Of a stretch of DNA of 64,000 bases, positions 50,373-60,441 are shown piece after piece. Numbering within the stretch: the stretch's first letter is position 1; each line of letters begins with the position of its first letter. A program made the translations under genes and the position numbers. The notes below the pieces were generated by a model. It had not been told where the DNA came from and did no database searches. It was given only the letters and a program-made list of their open reading frames with translations. Source of the DNA: Trichosphaerium sp. ATCC 40318 (taxonomy: Eukaryota > Discosea > Flabellinia > Trichosidae); the NCBI GenBank assembly GCA_038496445.1, contig JALMLS010000577.1:1178001-1242000 (forward strand), written 5' to 3'.

Positions 50373-51510
50373 CAGTGGTAAATTTAAATCGGGGTTTTTA
50401 AGGGATTCCGTCTTAAAATCCTAAGGATTTATAAGCGGAAAATCTCTTCCTTTATTCCTATGGAATCCGGACGGAATTCCCTATGGAATCCGAATGGAAT
50501 TCCCTATGGAATCCGGATGGAATTCCTTAAAAAATCCGGACAGAATTCCTTAAGGATTAACAACAGAATTCCCAATGGATTTTTTATGAAATTCCAAACA
50601 AATTACCTTGAAATACTTTACAATATTTACATCAAGTCTTGTAGCACAAAATTCGTTTTATTTACCAATGATAATTTAGTTACGAAACGCAAATGTTCCA
50701 CACGCTATCGTGTACAGGTCAAACTCATCAAATCTTTCCAATCTTTGGCCAAGAATTTTATCGCACCTGGTATCGCAATCATAAATTGCTAATAACGCAT
50801 TCATAGAAGCTAAAATAAGAAAAGAGTAGTTTTTTGATAAATTAAATGGAAATAACCTTCAAAAACAACGTACTTGAGATTAATGCCCTAAATGCGTGTC
50901 CTAGTGGTGTGTAAAGGCCTTTGAAATGCTTTACAAGCCTCAAAACGGATTAGTAAGCGATATAGAAATATCGCTGCTAACGAAAATCACCAAAATACTT
51001 ATCTCACTTACTTTTTGATTAAACGTCTTTTCGTTGTATCCATTGGTTTTTTACACCAATAAAAGGGTGACGATGTGGTTTACTAAAAAAAAACTTGGTT
51101 AGGTAAGGCTTTGATAGTTGTCGAAATAATGAATAATTTTGAATTTTCACCAAAAATATTTTTCAAAGGAATTCTCACAAAATCCATACGGAATTTCGTT
51201 AAAAATCCCTATGGAATTCCATTAAAAATCCCAAGGGAATTCCCTACAAAATCCATACGGAATTCCGTTAAAAATCCCTTCAATTATTCCCGTTGATATG
51301 CTGCCAACATTTGCCAATAATGTTGTTTGGGATTTTTTTACAAATTCCAAGGAATTCCTTATTTTAATGGAATATAGCAGAAATCCCATCAAAAATCCAA
51401 TCGAAAATTCAGATTGCTTAGGGATTTTTTCCACAATTCCGCTAAAATCCTTAAAAAACACGGAATTTAACAGGATTCCAGAGGCAAATCCCATTTTTAA
51501 TTTACTACTG
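50373..51510. mobile_element. Non-autonomous inverted-repeat element A2
   Basis: Second copy of family A, same orientation as A1. It begins CAGTGGTAAATTTAAATCGG and ends TTTTTAATTTACTACTG. It is flanked by AATT at 50369-50372 and 51511-51514, a candidate 4-bp target duplication. The interior is the same degenerate GGAATTCC repeat. It ends about 130 bp before the broken end of the retrotransposon. Confidence 0.72.
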
Positions 51511-51519
51511 AATTTGGCT

Positions 51520-51630
51520 GTTTCATGGTATAAATCCTTTGATTTATGGTATATTATACTGGAATTTGTGGTATAAAATTGTAATCAATGGTATAATTAT
51601 ACCACAAATCCATGGTATCTACCATAAAAA
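51520..51630. repeat. GGTATA/TATACC palindromic array 4
   Basis: Short array of TATGGTATA and TATACCA units between element A2 and the truncated end of the gypsy element. Confidence 0.6.
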
Positions 51631-51643
51631 CAGCTTAAAAATT

Positions 51644-52843
51644 TTAGACCTGTCCAGCTTGGATGTTCTTATCCATAGCATTGCAAAATTGAGCGATAGG
51701 TTTGCGGGATAAGGTGTTGGCATCGGTGTGGTTAATACCTTTTTTATATACAACATTAAAGTCGTATTGCTGAATTTCCATCAGCCACCGTGCTACCACA
51801 TCTCGCGGATCTTTTAGAGTATGCAAGTATTTTAATGGTTTGTGATCAGAGTACACGATTAATTTAAAATTCGAAAATGATAAATAACCACGGAATTCTC
51901 TGAGAGCCATTACTATACCCAAGCATTCTCTATCAATTGTAGAGTATCGACGCTGGGAATCGTTAAACGTATAGCTGTAATAAGCTATCACATGTTGCTT
52001 TCCTTCATGGCGTTGAACCAAAGTTCCTCCACATGCACGTCCCGAAGCGTCAACATGTATTTCAAAAGGTTTCTCGAAATCAGGATGTCGAAGTATAGGC
52101 GGAGTCATCAGCGCTAACTTCAGACTAAGGAACGCTCTATCACATTCAGACGTCCATATCCAAGGAGTATCCTTCTTTCGGAGGTCATTTAAAGGAGCCG
52201 CTTTGCGTGCGTAATTTGCAACGAATTTTCGATAGTATCCCGTAATACCCAAAAATGATTCAAGTTCCTTGATATCATTAGGGCGTTTAGCATCTGCTAT
52301 CGCTTTGATAATGCGTGGATTAGTAGCTACTCCATCAGCAGTTACTACATGACCGAGGAACTCAATGCTATGTCGAAATAAAACGGATTTACTCGCTTTC
52401 AGTTTAACGTTATACTTGCGTAATCGGTCGAACATGAGTTTGAGATGTACAAGGTGGTCATCAAAGCTATCACTGAATATAATAATGTCATCGACGTAAC
52501 ATAGGCATACCTGCCATAGTAAACCTGATAACATTAAATTCATATGACGCTGAAATGTAGCTTGTGCATTTTTGAGTCCGAAAGGCATTCCCATAAACTC
52601 AAAGAGTCCCCAGCGAGTTGCAAAAGCTGTTTTGCACCTATGTGCAGGATGCATTGGTATTTGCCAATAGCCAGCTACAGCATCGAACGAGCTAAAGTAT
52701 TTGGCTCGATTCAACGCGTTTAAAAGATCTTTAACCCGTGGTAGTGGGTGTACATCTTTAGCTGTAACTTTATTTAGAGCTCGAAAATCTATACAAACAC
52801 GCCAAGCTCCCGAAGGTTTACGTACAATCACTACAGGCGAACT
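51644..52843 (-). pseudogene. Gypsy reverse transcriptase and RNase H fragment
   Basis: The frame opens just after a TGA at 52844-52846 and is in phase with the gag-protease frame. It holds RT motifs SSPVVIVRKPSGAWRVC, MPFGLKNAQATFQR and the catalytic CYVDDIIIFSD. RNase H follows with FEIHVDASGRACGG, ECLGIVMALREF and YSDHKPLKYL, and a short tether (HTDANTLSRKP). A stop follows and no integrase (HHCC or DDE) region exists before the repeat array. The reading frame through RT and RNase H is otherwise open. Confidence 0.9.
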
Positions 52844-55729
52844 TCATGATGACTTGGAATGTCGTATGACGCCATCTTTAAGCATCTTATCTACCTCCTT
52901 ACGTAAGATTTTCTCTTTGTTAGGATTAAGGTGTCGATAAGGAATACTAATGGGTCTCATGTCCGCAGGTGTATCAATGAAGTGTTCAACTCCTTTGACA
53001 CGCCCAGGTTGTTCGAGGTTTTCAGTAGCTCTGTTCAGATACTGAGCTAAAAGATAATAAGTACGTTCTTTCTGATCTTCAGAAATATCCGATCGTTCAA
53101 GTGTGTACATATCTTTAGCTTTTTTCAGCATTTCTGGTGTAACTTGCTTTTTGGTTTCATTGATAATTCGAAGCTCTTTGTCGTAGTCAATGTCAAGGAT
53201 ATTGATTTCTTGCGTTTCATCAATTGCGGTAAATCGCGCAATGCGATAGCCACGTGGTATACGCATATCTTTGTTATAACCATTTAATACTCGTATAGGT
53301 ACCATATTTTTAGTTACTCTACTCAGTGAGGCGGCGAGTTGTATTCCCGTATCGGTTAACAACTGTGAGTGACCATCTAACTCCAATGCCTTAACTGTTT
53401 GTACTACACCTAGTTTACTAACAATAGGAGACGAAACTTTAGCGAATACTGTGACTTGTGACAATTTAGGTATGATAATATCATTCGCAGCAATAATCAG
53501 CGCTTCACCCTCTTTGTAAGCCTTAGTACGCGTTTGCGTCATCCTAATCGTAGTTCCCTTGGCTGTACGTAACTGTCCTTTAGCAAAATCAATGGTTAAT
53601 TGATTGCCTACCAGCATATTCATACCTAACAACAATGGGAACTTAAAGTTTTTCATAATATGACATTTAACTGTGAAATTTTCACTACCTATTCGAATAG
53701 GTAACTCTATTATGCCCATTGATGTCATTGGTTGGTTGTCAGCTGTAAATACGGGACTGGTTTTAACCCTTTGGATTAATGAATGCAAGTGTAAGTCGTT
53801 AACTAACTTGTAGCTAACTATACTAACCGAAGCACCCGAATCGAGTATGGCATTAACAGTAGATCTATTAACTACGACATTGGCTTTGGCTATGCTGTAT
53901 GAGTAGGTAGGTACATTGATATTATCGATGTCCATAACCACTTTACTAGCATGCATATACGCGAGGTTGATGTAACCTGTGGAAGTTGGATTATTATCAT
54001 ATTCTATGGATTTAGGAATATTTTGAGAATTTGGATTATTATGATACGTGATATTCGCATCTTTGTGATTATTTTTCTCATGATTATTTAACGCGTTGGG
54101 GTTGTCGTGTTTTTTAATAAAAGGATTATTTTTGTTATTGATATTTTTGTTATTCACCGACAAAGGATAAGGACCCCAATATTTATTTTGATTGTTATTC
54201 GCGTTTTGATACAAAGGATAAGACTGCTGTTGATTTGACGCAGTAGGATTATTGTTGGATGGAGGATGGTAAGAACCATCAGGATTGAGCAGTCTAGCGA
54301 TATTTTTGTCATCTAAGATAAGGGCCATATGGTTACCTTGACCAGAGAGACTGAATACGTAAGAAAGGTACACTGACTCTCTCTTAGCCGTCAACTTTGT
54401 CCTGCACTCTTGCGCAAGGTGACCACCCACACGACACCTTTCACACGGTACTTGAAAGTTGACACGATCAAGCGGTGGACCTGATTTGTTCCTGTCACGA
54501 TGCATGACATAACCAGGAGGTGGTTGTTGGAAATGACAAATTCTCAAATTGTAATGTCGATTACGCCGTTTGGGTCTAGGTCGTTTTTGTTGATAAGGCT
54601 GTGATGACTGCTTTCCATTCACCCATGGAGGTGTGTTATTGTAATTCTGTTGCCAGTTGTTACCCTGAGGTTGTTTCGGCCATTGGTTCTGCACTTGATT
54701 GATGTAATTCATTTGATTATTCATTTGCGCGGTTGATGCGAAACAACTTTCAGTGTAGGATGCTATTTCTAACGCTTTGGCTAATCGCATACCCATTTGT
54801 TTACCGCGTAATTGTAGCGCTACCTGTCCGTTGATGCTTGTATGTAAACTGTTAAGGAATTTTTCGGCTTGTTCTTCTTCATTGTATAGGGAACGATCAC
54901 CTATACTCTTGACTTGTCTAAACCAATTCTGTACGTTGAGATTTAACCCTTCTTGTGTCATAGTACTGAATTGCTTTCGTGATTTGACTACTTCCGCGAA
55001 TGAACGAAAGCGAGCGAGTAGTGCGTGAAGAATCTTTTGAGGTTTATCCTTTAAACTGAAATTGTGTACTATCTCACCGGCTTCGCCTTTGGTATAATTC
55101 TGTAAACAATAGTTGTATGCTTCTTGATCGTAATTGTTGCTGTCGACGTATTTCTGAACACTACGCAAAAATTCATGGAGATCACCATTGTCACCGAATT
55201 TTTCTAAATCGGGATTTCTATGTTTAGGTGTTCGCTTGATTGTATCACTCCAATCGATGCCCACAACCACTCCGTTTTCGTAATGTCGGTGTGGTAGGTA
55301 ATTCAAAAGCATACTCTTAACCATGGCACTATATTTAGGAGCACCATTGGCATCGAGCTCATCTAGGCGATCGATTTCTCTTCGTTTATCCTGCGATCCT
55401 CTACGAGCACGTTTATCACGTTTGTCACGGGAGTGATCAGATCTCGAACGACTAGAGCGGCGTAGAGACAGTGACGAGCGCTCTAGCAAAGTGCCCAAAG
55501 AAACAACCACACCACTAACAACAACAACAACAACCAGTGTGTAGTGTGCACGTCTTCTGTATAGACCGCACCCCCTCCGAACGTCCCTTGACGAGTTGGG
55601 CACTTCGCTAGAGCGCTCGTCACTGTCTCTACGCTGCTTACGTTTTTTAGATTTGCGTCTCGAAGGGGATCTATCACGGCGATCATCACCATCTTCACTG
55701 TTACTGGGAGACGATGGTGGCATCATCAT
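52844..55729 (-). pseudogene. Gypsy gag and aspartic protease region
   Basis: A long open frame with an Arg/Ser-rich start, a helical capsid-like segment (FLRSVQKYVDSNNYD, LNVQNWFRQVKSIGD), a CCHC zinc knuckle (CERCRVGGHLAQEC), an Asn-rich stretch, and the protease motif AILDSGASVSIVS. The frame ends RHSKSS then TGA, exactly where gypsy polyproteins usually have a Trp before the SSPVV box of RT. A 38-bp inverted repeat (55461-55498 and 55595-55632) interrupts the Arg/Ser-rich start and encodes an unlikely valine run. The N-terminal part of gag lies beyond the inserted element (56814-57541). Confidence 0.82.
55461..55632. repeat. 38-bp inverted repeat inside gag
   Basis: Arms 55461-55498 and 55595-55632 are reverse complements over 38 bp with one mismatch, around a 96-bp loop. 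The loop includes an (AAC)n run. As RNA it would form a strong hairpin within the gag coding region. Confidence 0.85.
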
Positions 55730-55778
55730 CGGGTGGATGACAATAGCGACTCTTAGATTTGTGTTTGTGTACTTTCTT

Positions 55779-56813
55779 CAGGGCTGAAACTCAGCTAGGC
55801 ATTGCCTTAAAAAATGATGCATATTCCTAACATTTGGCATTAGATGGCAAAATCAAGGCATTTGCATTTGGCAATGCCCAATAAAATAAGGCATTTTTAC
55901 AAAAAGGCAATGCCTTCAGCAAAAAGGCATTAATACCAGGCATTTTTGGGCATCTTTTGGCATTGCATAAAATCAGGTAATGCCTTGTATTGCATTTTTT
56001 GGCATTGTGTAAAATCAAGTAATGCCCTGTATTGCAAGTACTTTATGCCTTTATTATGCTTTATTTTTTTAAGCAATATATGCCTTGTATTTTAATTCAT
56101 ATATAAGGCATTGCCTATACTATATCATAGGACTGATCACATTAAGGAAGTGGTTTAAGGTAAGTAACAGTCAAACAACTTTTACACTTTTTTTTTCACA
56201 TCACCTACTGACGTTTTATATAGATAGGCACCTAGCGCTCTTAGTAATTCATGAAATTAGACGAAACCGCCCCCAAACGAACCGCAGCACCCTATTTCAC
56301 CTACAACAGTAGTAGGAGTGAACTCCGCGATATTTCCAGGACCGCGGAATTCTAACACTACAAGGTAAGTTTTTTTTTTTTTTTTCTACACCATCTCATA
56401 TTTTCTTTAAGGTTTTTTCAAATGTGGACTTAGGAGTTTTGTGTATTGTATGTGTACTGTATTATAAAATAAATAGTTGTGTTATTACCTGAAAATGCCC
56501 TGGTTTATTAGGCACTGTAGACTATGATAATGCTTTTTTTTTGCCTTCAAAATAAGGCATTGATGCATGAGTTATGCCCTAATTTGAAGGCATAATTCTT
56601 TAAAATATGCAGACAAAACCATTGCAATCTTGTGTACCAGATGCAAGCATTTCTCATCAAATATAAGGCATTTTTGGAGCAAAAAATAAGGCATTGCCCT
56701 GTATTTGCTTTTTTGAATGAGGCAAAAACTAGGCATTTTTGTAAAAAATAAGGCATTATTTGATGAAAATGCCTAGGCATTGTCCAAAAATGCCTTGTTG
56801 AGTTTCAGCCCTG
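55779..56813. mobile_element. Non-autonomous inverted-repeat element C inserted in the retrotransposon
   Basis: The termini are CAGGGCTGAAACTCAGCTAGG on the left and, on the right, the reverse complement of CAGGGCTGAAACTCAACAAGG. The CAGGG start is reminiscent of hAT elements. The interior is made of many AAGGCATT/AATGCCTT units, so much of it is self-complementary. No transposase is encoded. The flanks share only TT, so an 8-bp hAT target duplication is not visible. It is younger than the host element because it interrupts it. Confidence 0.75.
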
Positions 56814-57541
56814 TTGGAGTGTTTCTTTCTCTCATGTTTCTTTGTTTCGCGTTTCTTACGTTCGTCAGCGCTCTTGGATGAGTAACTTTCCGATGTCGAA
56901 TGCAACAACCTTCTTTTACTTAGCGTTTCTCTTTTCTTCGATAGGCTCTTCTTTTCGGATATAACTTCGACTTCCGGGGTAACAACAGAGGCGCTAGAAT
57001 CAACATTGGGTTCATTGGAATCCCCAAAAAGAGGAGAGCTTTTGTTTGTTTTCAGCTCGGATAATTGAACGGGAGTGATATTCTCTCCGTCACCTTTTTC
57101 AGGTTGTACAAACTGCTCAGCAGTATCACAGGGCTTACTTATTTCCTTAATGACGTCTGAGCTTGTCGGAACAGCCGGGGGGACTGTCTTGGTCGGAGAA
57201 CTCGGAGAGTTCGGAGGTGTGATAACTTCAGTTGTGATTTCTTTATTAATATCCGAGGCCTTTTTACTTTCTTTATCTAGCTTAGGTATCGATACTACCG
57301 CTTTTTTGGATGGCGGCGGAGATGTGATTTGTGGTTTCGGAAGAGCTTCAGGGGATTTCGGATTGGTACTAGCAGGTTTTTTCTTATGGGTTTTACGTTG
57401 GAACTTCTTCTTAGGAGCCCCGGCGGATAACTTCTTCGTACGCTGTTGTTTAGGCGTACGTTGTAGGTAAGGTTCGTTGGTGTGTCTGGTCTTCTGTTTG
57501 TCGGTCATACGCTGGTTTTCAAATTCGAGTCGTGTCGCCAA
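56814..57541 (-). pseudogene. 5' part of gypsy gag, Lys/Pro-rich
   Basis: An open frame entering from the primer-binding site, without a clear ATG at its start (first in-frame Met about 12 residues in). It is Lys/Pro/Ser-rich (KKLSAGAPKKKFQRKTHKKK, TPPNSPSSPTKTVPP) and ends in KKHERKKHS where element C is inserted. It is probably the N-terminal extension of gag. It does not simply resume the downstream frame when element C is mentally removed, so additional small changes are likely. Confidence 0.6.
57524..57540 (-). other. Probable tRNA primer-binding site
   Basis: On the minus strand the sequence reads TGGCGACACGACTCGAA. It begins TGG (complement of tRNA CCA), and its complement contains TTCGAGTC, the T-loop signature of a tRNA. 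It lies just inside the LTR end, the expected place. Confidence 0.75.
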
Positions 57542-57545
57542 AATA

Positions 57546-57711
57546 TGTTAAGGCTATTTTAGGAGGAGAGGTCAACTGTGTATTTATTGTGTGATTATGC
57601 ATCGTACACCGGAGATAGTACGGAGTAGTGCGTTTTACAATATGTAGTAGTGTGATACAGGAATGTGTATAAAAACTCTCTTACACTATCGCTCTTCTTT
57701 TGGCCTTTGTA
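57546..57711 (-). repeat. Probable 5' LTR of the gypsy element
   Basis: About 166 bp bounded (minus strand) by TGTGCTTACAAAGG and TTAACA, separated by five bases from the primer-binding site. It contains a TATA-like TTTTATACAC and an AATAAA signal in order. With no second LTR in the window, the outer boundary is approximate. Confidence 0.6.
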
Positions 57712-57765
57712 AGCACAGGCTATTGTCAGCGCCCTCCAAGTTTTATTGTAAGTAATCCAAATGGA

Positions 57766-58904
57766 ATGATCAGCCAGGTAGTTTCCGAAAGTATAGACTT
57801 GAACAGTGGTACATAACTATTTGCTGCTAATACCTAATTTACATTACTTTGTTTCCCGGATACAACACGTGTCGTTAATAAAAGGTAGACCCTGAATTAT
57901 TCGGTGTTACATTCGAAAATCTTACTCCCTTACCTGTGAGACCTATATCTGCCGCACTAAGTACGTAGTTTGCATTTCAAAAATCAAGAAGATAAAACCT
58001 TTCGGATTATGCGTGTTTGGCGTTAATTTTTTTTAAGTACCTTCTCTGGATGGGTCTCTTTTAGTGTTGTTCCAAGGGGAAGAAGTTGTAGTAAAAACAG
58101 AAAGTGATGTAGAAGTATGTAGAGGAGATAATGGATTGGACAGATTAACTGCTATCTACAATGATGGGAACTTTGTTTCTGAAAACAAGTTCGTAGTACT
58201 CGAGTCATCTAGCCAGTTTATAGAATACACACTTAACCCTTCTTCACCTGAATGTATTTCAATGGTACCGTCCTGTACTTTTGCGCTTGAGGCTCAGCAA
58301 TTTATTTTACAATGTACGTAAAAGTGGAGTTGAACAACTAAGATCTGAGGGTCACCCCAGACAATAAACGGCGTGTAAAGAGCTGACTGAACCTAGTTGC
58401 CATTGATGGTGATGTGATGTACTTGTTAGTACATACTTCTGGGATAGCAACAATACACCGGGTTCCAACTTCGACATTACTTTCTGGAGCCCCATGCGAA
58501 TATACGTTGGATGCCATGACATTATTTGTAGAGGGTTTGTATCCCACCACTTCCAATTTAGACATACTAGATGATGATAGGCTCATAATTAGTGTTGGTT
58601 TTGATACTTCGCAAGTAGACAAAGTGACAGGTAATTACATTTGTAGTAGAAACTGACGATTAACTGAATTATTTGAGGTGCTGTAACTACATACGGGCAA
58701 ATTACTTTTCCATCCTATGTTTACTACCCTGGATTTAATCCTCTGCCAGCGTGTGTTTCAAGGTCAGATAAAGTCTCCTAGACGATCCTTTGTATTCTTG
58801 GTTTTTTGCGTATTTTTTGAGAATGTTTGTTGTTGAACCTTATTTGATTTAGGAAACGAGCAATAGCTTCTGATGAAGAAAGAATACGGCTCTTACACCG
58901 TTGA
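57766..58904 (+). CDS. Unknown, beta-rich, possibly propeller-like protein; 5' end uncertain beside LTR
   Basis: I do not recognise this gene. Exons join in frame from about 57766 (MISQVVSESIDLNS) through DPELFGVTFENLTPLPVRP, MLFQGEEVVVKTESD, VMYLLVHTSGIATIHRVP, LDILDDDRLIISVGFD and GQITFPSYVYYPGFN to a stop at 58902-58904, about six exons. The alternating strand pattern and 'DDD-R-L-I-I-S-V' blades suggest a beta-propeller. The open frame extends upstream of the first Met to an AG at 57727, immediately next to the retrotransposon LTR. The original 5' exons may therefore have been separated or lost when the element inserted, leaving a truncated gene or pseudogene. Confidence 0.5.
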
Positions 58905-59248
58905 ATTTATAACAAACATCCGTTATAATAAAACAGTTGGTAGTGTAGCTTTGAACGTTTTCTAGTCAAGATACAAAACTCTTCTTCTAAGTGACCAATA
59001 AAAAAGATTAATGCTCCAATTTTAAGTTTGTCCGTACTCATGACCTAAACCTTTTTCATCCTCATAGTTTGTGTTATAGGTGCTAGCATGTAACTAAACC
59101 ATTTTGCTTGTTAGCACAAACTTTATGCTCACAATGATGAACAAAACCGAGTTCTTTTTTATCGACAATACAAAACAGTCTTTTAGATGAAACGTCTACT
59201 TTAAATTACTTTATTAACCTAGTATACCACTGAGTCTCCTTTTGCGCA
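58905..59248. other. Intergenic region between convergent genes
   Basis: Holds the 3' flanks of the propeller-like gene (+) and the membrane protein gene (-). No other feature was seen. Confidence 0.4.
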
Positions 59249-60161
59249 TCAAAATTCTGATGGCTTCTTGCCACTTTTCTTTACATAGTTCTCCCATTTA
59301 TCCAAAGGCCAAAAGAAAAGCATGTTTTCAAAAGTACTTAAATTGTAAACAAGCTTCTCATGCTTCTCTAGCTCTTCTGCTTCTTCTTTTACTTGTTTTT
59401 TAAATCCAGGCGAAATTAATTGCATAAAATAAGACCCTCTATTAGTGCCTTCGTCTTGTAGGAACTTTTTATAGTTGGAAAAGTAGAGAATGCATAAAAT
59501 GATGTATATAAGGTTTTCGATTTGCAAAAAACTTAAGATATTTTTGCTTGTCTGTTCAAATGAAGGCGATATTATACGAATACTGTTGATGTAATCAAAG
59601 AGAAAGAATATAGATACGTATTCTATAAGAGGAGGTATGGTATCAATGGCCAAGTTAATGAAAAAGAACAACACGCCTAAAGAGAAGAGTTAAGCAAGAG
59701 ACACGAGAAAATGCGTTGTGTTTTTTTTGGAATTTTTTTTGGGTTTTGTGTGGATCACGTGATCAAGTACCTAAACATTTGAATGGAGAAATCCATACTA
59801 TAGCTTCAGTAAGAACATCCAAGAACACAATCGCCGTTTCAGCGAGTAGTAGAATGTAAAACAATTGCGAAGAGTAAATAAGCTCTTCTGCTTCTTCTAC
59901 AAAGATTTTCTCCTCGAACGTGACCGATATATTCGCCACGTGCTCCAATTCATGAGTAAAATGTTCTATACGAACCATACCAACAACAGAGAATGCCAGA
60001 GCAAGTACTAAGCCACCAATGATAACAATTAAAGCATTTCGTCTTCTTTGTTTTAATATCTTTTTTACTTTATGATGTACTGAGTGTTTGACGCGCTCAG
60101 TAATACTTAGCCCTTGAGAACGAAGTTCCTCGTCAGAATTGCTTTCTGAAGCTGCAGCCAT
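59249..60161 (-). CDS. Membrane protein with about five hydrophobic segments, function unknown
   Basis: Two exons, from ATG 60161 (MAAASESNSDEELRSQG) to a stop near 59249, joined at CLG|VLFFF across an intron of about 90 nt. I do not recognise the family. The acidic-basic N-terminus precedes hydrophobic helices NALIVIIGGLVLALAFSVVG, LFYILLLAETAIVFLDVL, GVLFFFINLAI, VSIFFLFDYINSI and LIYIILCILYFS. The C-terminus is charged and probably cytosolic (KKQVKEEAEELEKHEKL). The intron carries a CACGTG palindrome and A/T tracts. No transporter signature is seen. Confidence 0.7.
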
Positions 60162-60441
60162 TGTAAGAATTTAAACTAAGTAGCGATTGGCTTAAACAAG
60201 GTAGTGAGGTTCTTCTGATGGTGCACCTACAACAAAAACACGTAAAGATAATCCTTAGCAGTCGGCAGGAAGTATTATTGTGACAGAATTGTGAATTACT
60301 ACTTGTATTGACCAAGCAGTTTATCGATAATAAAAATGACTAACTTGGAGATGAATGTCATTGGTTCTACCGACCATTCGGGGCATAAGTGAAACAAAGA
60401 ATAGCATGTGCAAACTTTTTATTCCTTACAGCGTGAGAGTC

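Larger units (their letters stand above)
51644..57711 (-). mobile_element. Degenerate Ty3/gypsy LTR retrotransposon, truncated and split by another element
   Basis: Reading leftward: a probable 5' LTR (57546-57711), a primer-binding site, a gag region, protease, reverse transcriptase and RNase H. The sequence stops at about 51644 without integrase or a 3' LTR. A 1.03 kb inverted-repeat element (55779-56813) is inserted in the gag region. A TGA stop separates protease from reverse transcriptase. The order protease-RT-RNaseH identifies Ty3/gypsy rather than Ty1/copia only provisionally, because integrase is lost, but the RT and RNase H motifs agree with gypsy. The copy cannot be autonomous. Confidence 0.88.

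Noticed and set aside
44431-51640. Direct repeats considered as a CRISPR-like array
   Set aside because: Repeat units are kilobase elements or irregular palindromes in a eukaryotic genome, with no regular spacer pattern.
52844-52846. TGA read as tryptophan by a variant nuclear code
   Set aside because: Several confident host genes (VIT/vWA, RhoGAP, hexokinase) end with TGA, so TGA is a genuine stop here.
55771-56821. 8-bp target duplication expected for a hAT element around element C
   Set aside because: The flanking octamers (ACTTTCTT and TTGGAGTG) do not match, so superfamily assignment was left open.
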